DNA of 33,623 nt from Pseudomonadota bacterium (GTDB taxonomy: Bacteria; Pseudomonadota; Gammaproteobacteria; Burkholderiales; Rhodocyclaceae), in contig JAFEFM010000537.1 of the NCBI GenBank assembly GCA_018240585.1, positions 1 through 33,623 on the forward strand, given 5' to 3'. This document shows positions 7,197-15,082 of this stretch, piece after piece; position 1 is the stretch's first letter, and each line of letters opens with the position of its first letter. The position numbers and the translations under genes were made by a program. The notes under the pieces were generated by a model, which saw only the letters and a program-made list of their open reading frames with translations, made no database searches and had not been told where the DNA came from.

Positions 7197-8378
7197 TCAG
7201 CTTGAAGACGCAGCGTGCGCCACTGCGTCCAGTACCGCACGCCGGCGCTCGGCCAGCAGACGCTCCACCTGCGCAGTCGTCTCCGCGCGCGCGCTCACGC
7301 TGCACACCGGGTCGCCGAATGCATGAGCCGTACCCGCTACGGGCAGGTCGTGACACCAGCTCTGTCCCGCCAGCCAGTCCGCTCCCTCGCCGTCGATGCA
7401 GCCGGCGCGCGTCGCGAACACCACCTCGCTGCCACGCACCCCTTGCACAGTCTGAAACCTCAGCGCGTCAAGGGCCGCGCCACGACACACCGCCGCGTGC
7501 GCCTGCACCAGCCCACGGGGGACGCAATCGTCGAACAGCGCAACGCTGGCGGTCGGACGAGGATTGAGTTCGATCAGCAGCGGCCCGTCCTCGTGCAGGA
7601 TGAAGTCGATGCCGTTGAGCCCGACGAGCCCCAGCCCGCCCACGATGCTGTCCACCATCGCCCGCAGCGCCTCCAGCGCGCCCGCCGGAAGATCGATCGG
7701 GCCTACGCCGCCGCGATAGACGAACCGATGCCCTCCAAGTGCGCGAATCGTCTGCCGCGCGATGCCAGCGATGTGCCAACGACGCCCATCGGCGAGAAAG
7801 AGCACCGACATCGGCATCCCCTGGATGTGGCGCTGAAAGTAATGCCCAGCGCCGCCGCCACGCACTGCCGCTAGCGCCGGTCGCACATGCCAGCCGCCGC
7901 AGGCACGCGCGTCCTTCGCCAACCAGCCTTCGGCTCGTGCCGGAGGTGCGAGGCTGACCGCCGCATGCGGCACGTGGCGCGCCGCCAGCCAGGGATAGAA
8001 CCACCCCGGCGTACGGACCCGTCGCACCAGTTCCGGCGGATTGCCCAGCAGCGGCAGCAGCGTGGCGCCGCGCGCGAGCAGGTCCGGCCGCGCCTCGAAT
8101 CCGCTGCCCGCCACCCAGGCGCCGACCTCGCCCTCTTCCGCGAGCCGGGCCAGCGCGTCGAGCAGGGCCGCGCCATCCAGCGCCAGCGAGGATGCGCTGC
8201 CGATGCCGTACCAGGCCGTGGCGACCGCGCGCGTGTCGGCGTCGCCGAACAGATCGAGCGCCACCACCTCCGCACCACCGCTGGCGACCGACTCAGCCAG
8301 CATGCGCGCCGACAGGGCGGCGACGGCAATCGTGCGAGGGCCGGGCGAGCGAGCGTCAAGAGATACCAAAGTCGACAC
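7197..8378 (-). CDS. ATP-grasp domain protein, first gene of H4MPT operon
   Basis: A protein of about 393 residues with an ATP-grasp C-terminal half. The N-terminus (RTIAVAALSARMLAESVASGG, then VVALDLFGDADTR) resembles a nucleotide-binding pre-ATP-grasp domain. GLNGIDFILHEDGPLLIELNPRPTAS near residue 265 is the metal/ATP-binding signature (Asp, Glu, Asn and Arg in register). ATP-grasp proteins of this general shape recur in bacterial H4MPT clusters (recalled as OrfY-like); the substrate is unknown. Start is uncertain: GTG 8378 has GGGA six bases upstream, while TTG 8390 extends the frame by four residues with no ribosome site. It leads the minus-strand operon, divergent from xoxF across 268 bases. 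Confidence 0.8.
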   Translation of the reverse strand: MSTLVSLDARSPGPRTIAVAALSARMLAESVASGGAEVVALDLFGDADTRAVATAWYGIGSASSLALDGAALLDALARLAEEGEVGAWVAGSGFEARPDLLARGATLLPLLGNPPELVRRVRTPGWFYPWLAARHVPHAAVSLAPPARAEGWLAKDARACGGWHVRPALAAVRGGGAGHYFQRHIQGMPMSVLFLADGRRWHIAGIARQTIRALGGHRFVYRGGVGPIDLPAGALEALRAMVDSIVGGLGLVGLNGIDFILHEDGPLLIELNPRPTASVALFDDCVPRGLVQAHAAVCRGAALDALRFQTVQGVRGSEVVFATRAGCIDGEGADWLAGQSWCHDLPVAGTAHAFGDPVCSVSARAETTAQVERLLAERRRAVLDAVAHAASSS

Positions 8379-8646
8379 CTCATGTCCCAAAAAGTAGCAC
8401 TTGCCCCACTTTGCAGCAGGACGCCGAACACTTCAGCCCTGCGCGAGTCAGCCGCGCCCCCGCCGGGCAATTTTCCCGAGCCTGTCAGCCACTTTTGCAA
8501 CAGCCAAGCTCAACGCGGATTCTGGCACAAGGTTTGCATCGACGTTTTCGCTGTCGTTTGGAACCCGCGCTCCGCTTGCCGCGGCGGGGCCTCCGGTCTT
8601 GTCATGTGGCGAAGTCGCACGTTGATCATAAAGAGAGGAGACAAAA
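8379..8646. other. Divergent control region between H4MPT operon and xoxF
   Basis: No gene is supported. The right half holds the sigma-54 promoter of xoxF (8523-8538) and a roughly 85-100 base leader ending in a GAGAGGAG ribosome site (8633-8640). A spaced half-site pair, GCCTGT (8480-8485) and ACAGCC (8500-8505), lies just upstream of the promoter and could bind an activator. I could not identify the minus-strand promoter of the H4MPT operon. Confidence 0.55.
8523..8538 (+). promoter_or_regulatory. Sigma-54 promoter of xoxF
   Basis: The sequence TGGCACAAGGTTTGCA matches the -24/-12 consensus closely: TGGCAC, five bases, TTGCA, with GG and GC separated by exactly ten bases. Predicted transcription start is near 8550, leaving a leader of about 97 bases before the xoxF ATG. 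Such a promoter needs RpoN and an AAA+ enhancer-binding protein, and no complete one is encoded in this window. Confidence 0.85.
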
Positions 8647-10470
8647 ATGGAACGTTCCGGAACACCCGCTCGATTCGCACCGACCGTCCTCGCCACTGCC
8701 CTGGCGTTTGCGCTGCCCGGCGTGGCGCAGGCCAACGCCGACCTCGAGTCGAAGATCGCCAATCCCAAGAACTGGGCAATGCAGGCTGGCGACATGTTCA
8801 ACCAGCGTTACAGCAAGCTGAAGCAGATCAACGTCAGCAACGTCGGCAAGCTGCAGGTCGCGTGGACCTTCTCCACCGGCGTGCTGCGCGGCCATGAAGG
8901 CTCGCCCCTGGTCATCGACGGCATGATGTATCTGCACACGCCGTTCCCGAACAAGGTGTTCGCGCTCGACCTCGACACGCAGAAGATCGTCTGGCGCTAC
9001 GAGCCCAAGCAGGATCCGTCGGTCATCGCACAGATGTGCTGCGACACCGTGAACCGCGGCCTTGCCTACGCTGAAGGCAAGATCTTCCTGCAACAGGCGG
9101 ATTCCACCCTGGTTGCGCTGGATGCGAAGAGCGGCAAGGTGCTGTGGAGCGCGGTCAATGGCGATCCGAAGCTCGGCGCCGTCAACACCAACGCCCCGCA
9201 TGTCTTCGGCGACAAGGTCCTCACCGGCATCTCGGGCGGCGAATGGGGTGTGCGCGGCTTCGTCGCGGCCTACGACATGAACACCGGCAAGCAGGTGTGG
9301 AAGGCCTACAGCACCGGCCCCGACAATGAAATGCTGATGGATCCGGACAAGACGATGACCTGGACCGACGGCAAGATGGCGCCCGTCGGCAAGGATTCGT
9401 CGCTCAAGACGTGGAAGGGCGACCAGTGGAAGACCGGCGGCGGCACCACCTGGGGCTGGTACAGCTACGACAAGGCGACCAACACCGTCTATTACGGCAC
9501 CGGCAACCCCTCGACCTGGAACCCGTCGCAGCGTCCGGGTGACAACAAGTGGTCGATGACCATCATGGCGCGTGACATGACCACCGGCATGGCCAAGTGG
9601 GTCTACCAGATGACGCCGCACGACGAGTGGGACTTCGACGGCATCAACGAGATGATCCTTGCCGACATCGACGTCAAGGGCAAGCCGACCAAGGCGCTGG
9701 TCCACTTTGACCGCAACGGCTTCGGCTATACGCTGGACCGCACCACCGGCGCACTGCTGGTGGCCGAGAAGTACGACCCGCAGGTGAACTGGGCGACCCA
9801 CGTCGACATGAAGACTGGTCGACCGCAGGTCGTCGCCAAGTACTCCACGCAAGCGGGCGGACCCGACGTCAACGTGAAGGGCATCTGCCCGGCCGCGCTC
9901 GGCTCCAAGGACCAGCAGCCGGCCTCGTTCGACCCGAACACCAAGCTCTTCTACGTGCCGACCAACCACGTCTGCATGGACTACGAGCCGTTCCAGGTCG
10001 ATTACGTCGCCGGCCAGCCCTACGTCGGGGCCACGCTGTCGATGTTCCCGGCACCCAACAGCCATGGCGGCATGGGCAACTTCATCACCTGGGATGCGGG
10101 CAAGGGCAAGATCGTGCAGTCCAAGCCGGAGAAGTTCTCGGTGTGGAGCGGCTCGCTCAACACGGCAGGCGGGCTCTCCTGCTTCGGCACGCTGGAAGGC
10201 TACCTGAAGTGCGTCGATGCCAAGGACATCAACAAGGAGCTGTACAAGTTCAAGACGCCGTCGGGCATCATCGGCAACGTCTTCACCTATGAGCACAAGG
10301 GCAAGCAGTATCTGGGCGTGTTCTCGGGCATCGGCGGCTGGGCCGGCATCGGCATGGCGGCAGGCCTGGAGAAGGCGAACGAGGGTCTGGGCGCCGTGGG
10401 CGGCTATCGCGAACTGGCCGATTACACGCAGCTCGGCGGCTCGCTGACGGTGTTCGCACTCCCCAACTAA
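8647..10470 (+). CDS. xoxF: Lanthanide-dependent PQQ methanol dehydrogenase XoxF
   Basis: Periplasmic quinoprotein oxidising methanol (and possibly formaldehyde or other primary alcohols) and passing electrons to a c-type cytochrome. It has 607 residues with a signal peptide ending about AQA-NAD (residue 29). The vicinal disulfide pair Cys131-Cys132, metal-ligand candidates Glu199 and Asn287, and catalytic Asp329 in [12 protein letters not shown] are visible. The residue two after the catalytic Asp is Asp331; this extra acid distinguishes lanthanide XoxF from calcium MxaF, where it is Ala. C-terminal propeller motifs ([29 protein letters not shown]) also fit XoxF. GAGAGGAG precedes the ATG. 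It is transcribed from a sigma-54 promoter and leads the xox operon. Cys512 and Cys522 form a further possible pair. Confidence 0.97.
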   Translation: MERSGTPARFAPTVLATALAFALPGVAQANADLESKIANPKNWAMQAGDMFNQRYSKLKQINVSNVGKLQVAWTFSTGVLRGHEGSPLVIDGMMYLHTPFPNKVFALDLDTQKIVWRYEPKQDPSVIAQMCCDTVNRGLAYAEGKIFLQQADSTLVALDAKSGKVLWSAVNGDPKLGAVNTNAPHVFGDKVLTGISGGEWGVRGFVAAYDMNTGKQVWKAYSTGPDNEMLMDPDKTMTWTDGKMAPVGKDSSLKTWKGDQWKTGGGTTWGWYSYDKATNTVYYGTGNPSTWNPSQRPGDNKWSMTIMARDMTTGMAKWVYQMTPHDEWDFDGINEMILADIDVKGKPTKALVHFDRNGFGYTLDRTTGALLVAEKYDPQVNWATHVDMKTGRPQVVAKYSTQAGGPDVNVKGICPAALGSKDQQPASFDPNTKLFYVPTNHVCMDYEPFQVDYVAGQPYVGATLSMFPAPNSHGGMGNFITWDAGKGKIVQSKPEKFSVWSGSLNTAGGLSCFGTLEGYLKCVDAKDINKELYKFKTPSGIIGNVFTYEHKGKQYLGVFSGIGGWAGIGMAAGLEKANEGLGAVGGYRELADYTQLGGSLTVFALPN

Positions 10471-10476
10471 GGCGCA

Positions 10477-10502
10477 AGGGCCGGACCGCATGGTCCGGCC
10501 CT
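10477..10502 (+). terminator. Strong hairpin directly after xoxF
   Basis: An 11-bp perfect stem, AGGGCCGGACC (10477-10487) with GGTCCGGCCCT (10492-10502), and a GCAT loop, starting seven bases after the xoxF stop. No T-run follows, so it is more likely a 3' stabiliser or partial attenuator that keeps xoxF mRNA in excess over xoxGJ than a full terminator. Confidence 0.6.
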
Positions 10503-10731
10503 GCACGGGATCGCCTGCGGCGACCGCGTGCAGCCGCTCAGCCTTCCAGAGCCGGTCCCCGGTCTGCGAACTTGGGGGCCGGTTTTCCGCTCAAAACCGA
10601 TGTCCCAGTAACACGTCTGGCAGCCCCAGGACGAAGCTGCCATGGCGAACCAACCGTCCGACAAGAGCAATTCACAGGTGTCAGGCCAAAGCAGCCAAGA
10701 CACGTCCGCAGCAAGCGAGGAGGATTCACCC

Positions 10732-11124
10732 ATGAAGTACGCGATGTTGTTGTGTGCAGCCCTGATGATCGTCGGTAGCCCAAGCCATGCTGCAGATGGA
10801 CAAAAGCCGCTGTACACGGTGGTCGACGGCAACAAGGTCGATCCGAACACGCTGAAGGGATTCCATACCTGGCGCGCTGCGGCATGCGATCGCTGCCACG
10901 GGGCAAATCAGGAGGGCATGGTCGGGCCGTCCCTGATCGAGAGCCTGAAAGTGCTCACCAAGGAGCAGTTCGTGCAGACGGTGCGTGACGGCAGGCAGGA
11001 CAAGGGCATGGTGAGCTTCGGCAACAATCCCAGGGTGATGGACAACATCGACGCCCTCTACGCGTACCTGAAGGGCCGCTCCGACGGCGCCATCACGCAA
11101 TCCAAGGTTCAGCCGATCGAGTGA
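10732..11124 (+). CDS. xoxG: Cytochrome c XoxG, electron acceptor of XoxF
   Basis: Periplasmic class I c-type cytochrome, 130 residues. A signal peptide (MKYAMLLCAALMIVGSPSHA) precedes the mature protein. The single haem motif is Cys52-Asp-Arg-Cys55-His56, and Met93 (KGMVSFGNN) is the likely distal ligand. The segment KVDPNTLKGFHTWRAAACDRCHG resembles XoxG/MxaG cytochromes cL. The frame is open 30 residues upstream, but ATG 10732 is chosen because AGGAGG (10718-10723) sits eight bases before it and the signal peptide starts there. It lies 261 bases after xoxF; apart from a hairpin and that unlikely upstream extension the gap holds no gene. It is followed at 16 bases by xoxJ. It accepts electrons from XoxF and passes them to a terminal oxidase chain. 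Confidence 0.92.
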   Translation: MKYAMLLCAALMIVGSPSHAADGQKPLYTVVDGNKVDPNTLKGFHTWRAAACDRCHGANQEGMVGPSLIESLKVLTKEQFVQTVRDGRQDKGMVSFGNNPRVMDNIDALYAYLKGRSDGAITQSKVQPIE

Positions 11125-11140
11125 GGTCGAGGAAGAATCG

Positions 11141-12052
11141 ATGACCGCGACCAATGAACAGGCCCGCCCGCGCGCAACTCGGAAGGCCGTCAGAAGCATC
11201 GGACTGATCGCCGGGCTCGCCGCCCTGCTGACGGCAGGCGCGTCGCTGGCACAGGACAATTCGGCAGCGCCCGAGCGCAAGGCGCTGCGTGTATGCCAGG
11301 ACCCGAACAACCTCCCGTTCGCCAACGAAAAGCAGCAAGGTTTCGAGAACCGGATCGCCGATCTCTTCGGCAAATCACTCAACCTGCCGGTCACCTACTA
11401 CAACTACCCGCAGCGGTTCGTCTTCATCCGCAATACCCTGCGCTACAAGGTCCCGGGGCAGGATTACCCATGCGACATCATCATGGGACTGCCGGTGGGC
11501 TTCGACCAAGCCTCGGTGACCAAGCCCTATTTCCGCTCGCCATACGTGCTCGTGTTCCCTGCAGGCAAGGGAATGGACGACGTGCGCACCAGTGACGATT
11601 TCCTCGCGCTTCCGCCGGAAAAACTCGCCAGCCTGAAGATCGGCGTTTTCGACCACTCTCCAGCGTCGAAATGGATGGCAAGACACAACCTGGTCGACCA
11701 GGGCGTGCCGTATCACACGATCAACGTTGAGATGGACTACTACCCGGGGAGGATCGTCGACCAGGACCTCGCCTCCGGCAAGATCGACGTCGCCATCGTC
11801 TGGGGCCCTGTCGGCAGCTACTACGGCCAGATGGCGGCCAGACAGCCGATGCACGTCGTGCCGATCCGATCCGAGCCGGGCATTCCCCTTGAGTTCTCGA
11901 TCGGCATGGGCGTGCGCTATGGCGAGCCCGAGTGGAAGAAGCAGGTCGAGGCGTTCATCGACTCCCACCGCGCGCAGATCCAGTCCATCCTGGCGGAATA
12001 TCACGTGCCGCTCAGCGAAGAGCCGCCTGCAAGCGCAGCGGTTTCGCGATGA
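11141..12052 (+). CDS. xoxJ: XoxJ, periplasmic binding-protein-like XoxF partner
   Basis: A 303-residue exported protein of the solute-binding family 3 fold, of the kind found beside quinoprotein dehydrogenases (MxaJ/XoxJ). A twin-arginine-free signal region spans residues 1-37 (hydrophobic GLIAGLAALLTAGASLA). The mature domain opens with LRVCQDPNNLPFANEKQQGFENRIA, typical of this group. Cys52 and Cys111 (GQDYPCDIIMGLP) may form a disulfide. FDHSPASKWMARHNLVDQG and KIDVAIVWGPVGSYY are further family segments. XoxJ homologues are thought to help activate or assemble XoxF rather than transport solutes. GAGGAAG precedes the ATG. The stop overlaps the next gene's start (ATGA). Confidence 0.9.
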   Translation: MTATNEQARPRATRKAVRSIGLIAGLAALLTAGASLAQDNSAAPERKALRVCQDPNNLPFANEKQQGFENRIADLFGKSLNLPVTYYNYPQRFVFIRNTLRYKVPGQDYPCDIIMGLPVGFDQASVTKPYFRSPYVLVFPAGKGMDDVRTSDDFLALPPEKLASLKIGVFDHSPASKWMARHNLVDQGVPYHTINVEMDYYPGRIVDQDLASGKIDVAIVWGPVGSYYGQMAARQPMHVVPIRSEPGIPLEFSIGMGVRYGEPEWKKQVEAFIDSHRAQIQSILAEYHVPLSEEPPASAAVSR

Positions 12053-12852
12053 GCGTTCATCTCCCGCGCCGGTGCGTTGCCGAAGCGGCATCGGCCTCAC
12101 GGAAACACTTCCATCGCTTGCGCCGCTTGCACATGTCCATCCGACCGACTTTTCCTGCACTGTTCGCCGTGCTTGCCGGTTTGGCCGCCTGCCTTCCCTC
12201 GTGGGCCGCGCAGGCTGAATCCACGCCCGATTACTCGGCCGCGGAGCGCCTGATCTTCATGGACGAGCATCTCTCGGCCGAGCATCCTCCGGCAACCCTG
12301 AAATATTCGTTCCGCAAGTCGGGCAGCCTCGAACCGCCGTTCGAGGATTCGGTGAGCATCACGCTCGGGAGCAGGACGGACGGCAGTTGCTGCACTGCCA
12401 GCGGTGCCTTCCTGAGCGGCGAACACCGGCTGGCGCTGCCGGAAATCGACGAGGCACGCTCCAATCCGGTCATCCTGTATTTCCTCGAGCACGACGTGCG
12501 CGACATGCAGCGGCTCACAAAGGGGCAACAGGCACACTTCCGCAAGCGCATCCGCATGGCCGTGTACAACGGCGCTGACGTGCGCGCCACCACGTTCCGC
12601 TATCGCGGGAAGTCGATCTCCGGCCAGGAGGTTTCGATCGCGCCCTATCTCGACGACCCCTCCCGCCAGCGCTTCGCCAGCCTGGCCCGCAAGCAATACG
12701 TGTTCATGATGTCCGACGCCGTGCCGGGTCGCGTCTATGGCATCCGCAGCCGGATCGACAGCGCGGACGCCTCCTCGCCGCCACTGATGGTGGAAGAGAT
12801 GTACATCGACGGCGCCGAGGTCGTCACCGCGTCCGCACCGGGCGCCCGCTAA
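12049..12852 (+). CDS. Exported protein of unknown function in xox operon
   Basis: I do not recognise a named domain. The start overlaps the xoxJ stop (ATGA), giving 267 residues; a basic stretch of 28 residues then precedes a clear signal peptide (MSIRPTFPALFAVLAGLAACLPSWAAQA), so ATG 12133 may be the true start, though it has no ribosome site. The mature part is about 210 residues, hydrophilic, with a vicinal Cys pair (DGSCCTASGAF), the segment RKRIRMAVYNGADVRATTFRYRG and a C-terminal VEEMYIDG. It ends 16 bases before the next gene. Tight linkage to xoxJ and export suggest a role in maturation or electron transfer of the quinoprotein system, but no reaction can be assigned. Confidence 0.8.
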   Translation: MSVHLPRRCVAEAASASRKHFHRLRRLHMSIRPTFPALFAVLAGLAACLPSWAAQAESTPDYSAAERLIFMDEHLSAEHPPATLKYSFRKSGSLEPPFEDSVSITLGSRTDGSCCTASGAFLSGEHRLALPEIDEARSNPVILYFLEHDVRDMQRLTKGQQAHFRKRIRMAVYNGADVRATTFRYRGKSISGQEVSIAPYLDDPSRQRFASLARKQYVFMMSDAVPGRVYGIRSRIDSADASSPPLMVEEMYIDGAEVVTASAPGAR

Positions 12853-12868
12853 GGACAAAGGAAAACCG

Positions 12869-13234
12869 ATGACTCCCCGCCTCCCGCTGTCCATCGCAGT
12901 CGCACTGCTGGCTGCCGCGCATGCCTTGCCGGCAACGGCCAATGACTTTCCGACCCAGGAACGCGTGCTGTACGTGCAGGAATGCCTGCAGCAACATCCG
13001 GGCAACAGCTACGAGATGATCAGCAAGTGCTCGTGCGCGCTCGACGCGCTGGCAACCGAACTGAGCTACGACGACTACACCACGCTGCACACCGCGACGC
13101 TCGCGCAACGCATCGCCGGCGACCGCGGAGCGGCGCTGCGCGAGAACCCGTCTGTCGGCAAGGAAGTCAAGCGCCTGCGCGAGCTCCAGGCCCGCGCCAA
13201 CAAGCAGTGCTTCATCGACACCGCTGCAAGATAG
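12869..13234 (+). CDS. Small exported Cys-containing protein of unknown function
   Basis: A 121-residue protein with a signal peptide (about residues 1-24, ending ATA-ND). The mature ~97 residues are helical in character and carry four cysteines: one in YVQECLQQHPG, two in SKCSCALDALA, one near the C-terminus (NKQCFID). The pattern suggests two disulfides in a small helical periplasmic protein. AAAGG precedes the ATG by a normal distance. I recall similar small proteins in other quinoprotein dehydrogenase clusters but cannot name a function. The cysteine spacing lacks the CxxCH haem motif, so it is not a c-type cytochrome. Confidence 0.85.
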   Translation: MTPRLPLSIAVALLAAAHALPATANDFPTQERVLYVQECLQQHPGNSYEMISKCSCALDALATELSYDDYTTLHTATLAQRIAGDRGAALRENPSVGKEVKRLRELQARANKQCFIDTAAR

Positions 13235-13242
13235 GCTGCGAC

Positions 13243-14211
13243 ATGGTCACCTCGTCAGCACTGCGCCCGCAGGCCAGCCTGCTGACCGTGCTGCTGGGCG
13301 CGTGTCTGCTGTTATTGCCGGTCACGCCGGCCAGAGCTGCGGGCGTAGAGCCGTTGCCGACCAGGGAAATCGCTCGCGGCATCCACGTGCATCAGGGCAG
13401 CCATCACGCCTGGTCCGCGCATGACGGCGAGGACGTGGCCAATATCGGCTTCATCGTCGGGGCGAGATGCGTCGCGGTCATCGACACAGGCGGCAGCCCA
13501 GCGATCGGCGCGCGGCTGAAGGCGGCGATCGAGCGCGTGACCACGCTGCCCGTGTGCTACGTGATCAACACCCACATGCATCCCGACCACGTGCTGGGCA
13601 ACGCCGCACTCAAGACCGGCGATCCAGGGCAGGCATTCATTGCCCACGTGCGGCTCGGGCCATCGCTCTCTGCGCGCGCGCCCTACTACCTTGAGGCCTT
13701 CCACCGCGATGGCGGCGCGGCACTCGCGCCCGACGCGGTGGTCTACCCGACGCAGACGGTAACGGAGCGGACGTTCATCGACCTGGGCGACCGCAAGCTG
13801 GAATTGCGGGCCTGGCCCACCGCGCACACCGACAATGATCTGACCGTCTTCGATCAGGAGACGGGGACGTTGTTCACCGGTGATCTGCTCTTCATGGGCC
13901 ACCTGCCGGTGATCGACGGCCAGTTGCGGGGATGGCTCCATGTCATCGGCGAACTCAAGGCCCTTGACGTGAAGCGTGCCGTGCCCGGGCACGGCACGGT
14001 GACCGACGACCTGCGCCAGGCCATCGTTCCGGAAGAGACTTACCTGTCGACGGTGCTGCGCGAGGTTCGGGCTGCCATCAAGGCCGGTGTGCCGATCGCA
14101 CGCACGCTGGACCAGTTGTCGGCAACCGGAACCGCCGGCTGGCAGCTTGCGGACGAGTTTCATCGGCGCAACCTGACGGCCGCCTACGCCGAACTGGAGT
14201 GGGAAGACTGA
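13243..14211 (+). CDS. Quinoprotein relay zinc metallohydrolase 2 (MBL fold)
   Basis: Exported metallo-beta-lactamase-fold protein, 322 residues, with a signal peptide (TVLLGACLLLLPVTPARA). All zinc ligands are present: His111-x-His113-x-Asp115-His116 (NTHMHPDHVLGN), His195 (AHTDNDL), Asp214 (FTGDLLF) and His250 (VPGHG). It matches the family described as quinoprotein relay system zinc metallohydrolase 2, whose substrate is unknown. The ATG at 13243 lies eight bases after the preceding stop; the frame is open further upstream but that part is antisense to signal-peptide logic and overlaps another gene. Its neighbour at 15757 is a related protein that lacks every ligand, which makes the pair notable. 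Confidence 0.9.
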   Translation: MVTSSALRPQASLLTVLLGACLLLLPVTPARAAGVEPLPTREIARGIHVHQGSHHAWSAHDGEDVANIGFIVGARCVAVIDTGGSPAIGARLKAAIERVTTLPVCYVINTHMHPDHVLGNAALKTGDPGQAFIAHVRLGPSLSARAPYYLEAFHRDGGAALAPDAVVYPTQTVTERTFIDLGDRKLELRAWPTAHTDNDLTVFDQETGTLFTGDLLFMGHLPVIDGQLRGWLHVIGELKALDVKRAVPGHGTVTDDLRQAIVPEETYLSTVLREVRAAIKAGVPIARTLDQLSATGTAGWQLADEFHRRNLTAAYAELEWED

Positions 14212-14233
14212 GACGCCCGCAAGGAGGGCAAGC

Positions 14234-15082
14234 ATGAATCCGAATCGCAGGATGCTGATTTCGCTGCCGCTGCTGCTCGCCTTCGGCAAGGTGCTGCACG
14301 CACAGCAGGCGGGCGCGACCGACCCCGCACTCGACATCGACGCCAACCCGATGTGGCGGCAGTTCCGTGACAGCCTGTTCGCCGGCCGTGCGATCACCAC
14401 GCCCGCCGACGACGTCCTGAAGCTCGAGGCGCCGCCGCGCGCCGAGGATGCCGCGATCGTGCCAATCGCCGTGCGCGCGCAGGCGCCGCAGACCGAAGCA
14501 CGCTACATCCGCAGGATCTATCTCATCATCGACAACAACCCGTCGCCGATGGGCGCGGTGTTCGATTTCACCCCTGCGAGCGGGCGCGCCGATGTCGAGA
14601 CGCGTGTACGCGTGGATGCCTACACTCATGTCCGTGCGATCGCCGAAATGAATGACGGGCAGCTTTTCATGAGCACCCGTTTCGTGAAGGCCTCGGGAGG
14701 ATGTTCTGCGCCACCGGGCAAGGATCCGCAAGCCTCGCTTGCCACGCTGGGCAGGATGCGGCTGCGCGTGGAAGGCGAGCCGGTGCTGAACAGGCCGGCG
14801 CTCGCGCAACTGATGGTGAGCCATCCGAACCATTCCGGCCTGGCGATGGATCAGCTCACACGGAACTACACCCCGGCGCATTACGTGCGCCTGGTCCGCA
14901 TCAGCTACGCAGGCGAACCGGTGCTGACCGCCGAGGTGGATTTCACGATCAGCGAGAATCCCAATTTCCGCTTCTATTTCCTGCCGAAGGGCCGCGGCGA
15001 ATTGAAGGCCGAAGTGCTCGACAGCCAGTCGCGGCGGTTCGAGGCGACGCTGCCGGTGCAACCGATCGCCGGTCCGGCCTGA
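14234..15082 (+). CDS. Quinoprotein dehydrogenase-associated SoxYZ-like carrier
   Basis: A 282-residue exported protein with an N-terminal SoxY-like half and a C-terminal SoxZ-like half fused. In sulfur oxidation SoxYZ carries intermediates on a C-terminal GGCGG cysteine; here a single mature cysteine, Cys157 (VKASGGCSAPPGKD), sits at the junction of the halves. YIRRIYLIIDNNPSPMGAVF (near 91-110) is SoxY-like. SHPNHSGLAMDQLTRNYTPAHYV and VDFTISENPNFRFYF are SoxZ-like. No other sox gene is nearby, so a sulfur role is unlikely; a carrier function for the quinoprotein relay proteins is inferred from consistent linkage. AAGGAGGG before the ATG is a near-ideal ribosome site. Confidence 0.9.
   Translation: MNPNRRMLISLPLLLAFGKVLHAQQAGATDPALDIDANPMWRQFRDSLFAGRAITTPADDVLKLEAPPRAEDAAIVPIAVRAQAPQTEARYIRRIYLIIDNNPSPMGAVFDFTPASGRADVETRVRVDAYTHVRAIAEMNDGQLFMSTRFVKASGGCSAPPGKDPQASLATLGRMRLRVEGEPVLNRPALAQLMVSHPNHSGLAMDQLTRNYTPAHYVRLVRISYAGEPVLTAEVDFTISENPNFRFYFLPKGRGELKAEVLDSQSRRFEATLPVQPIAGPA

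Noticed and set aside
8626..10506. 626-codon minus-strand open frame opposite xoxF
   Set aside because: XoxF is unmistakable on the plus strand; the opposite frame is open only because of third-position GC.
10642..10731. N-terminal extension of xoxG from 10642
   Set aside because: The extension is hydrophilic and would bury the signal peptide; AGGAGG directly precedes ATG 10732.
12869..13234. Small cysteine protein as a c-type cytochrome
   Set aside because: No CxxCH motif; cysteines are arranged C...CxC...C.
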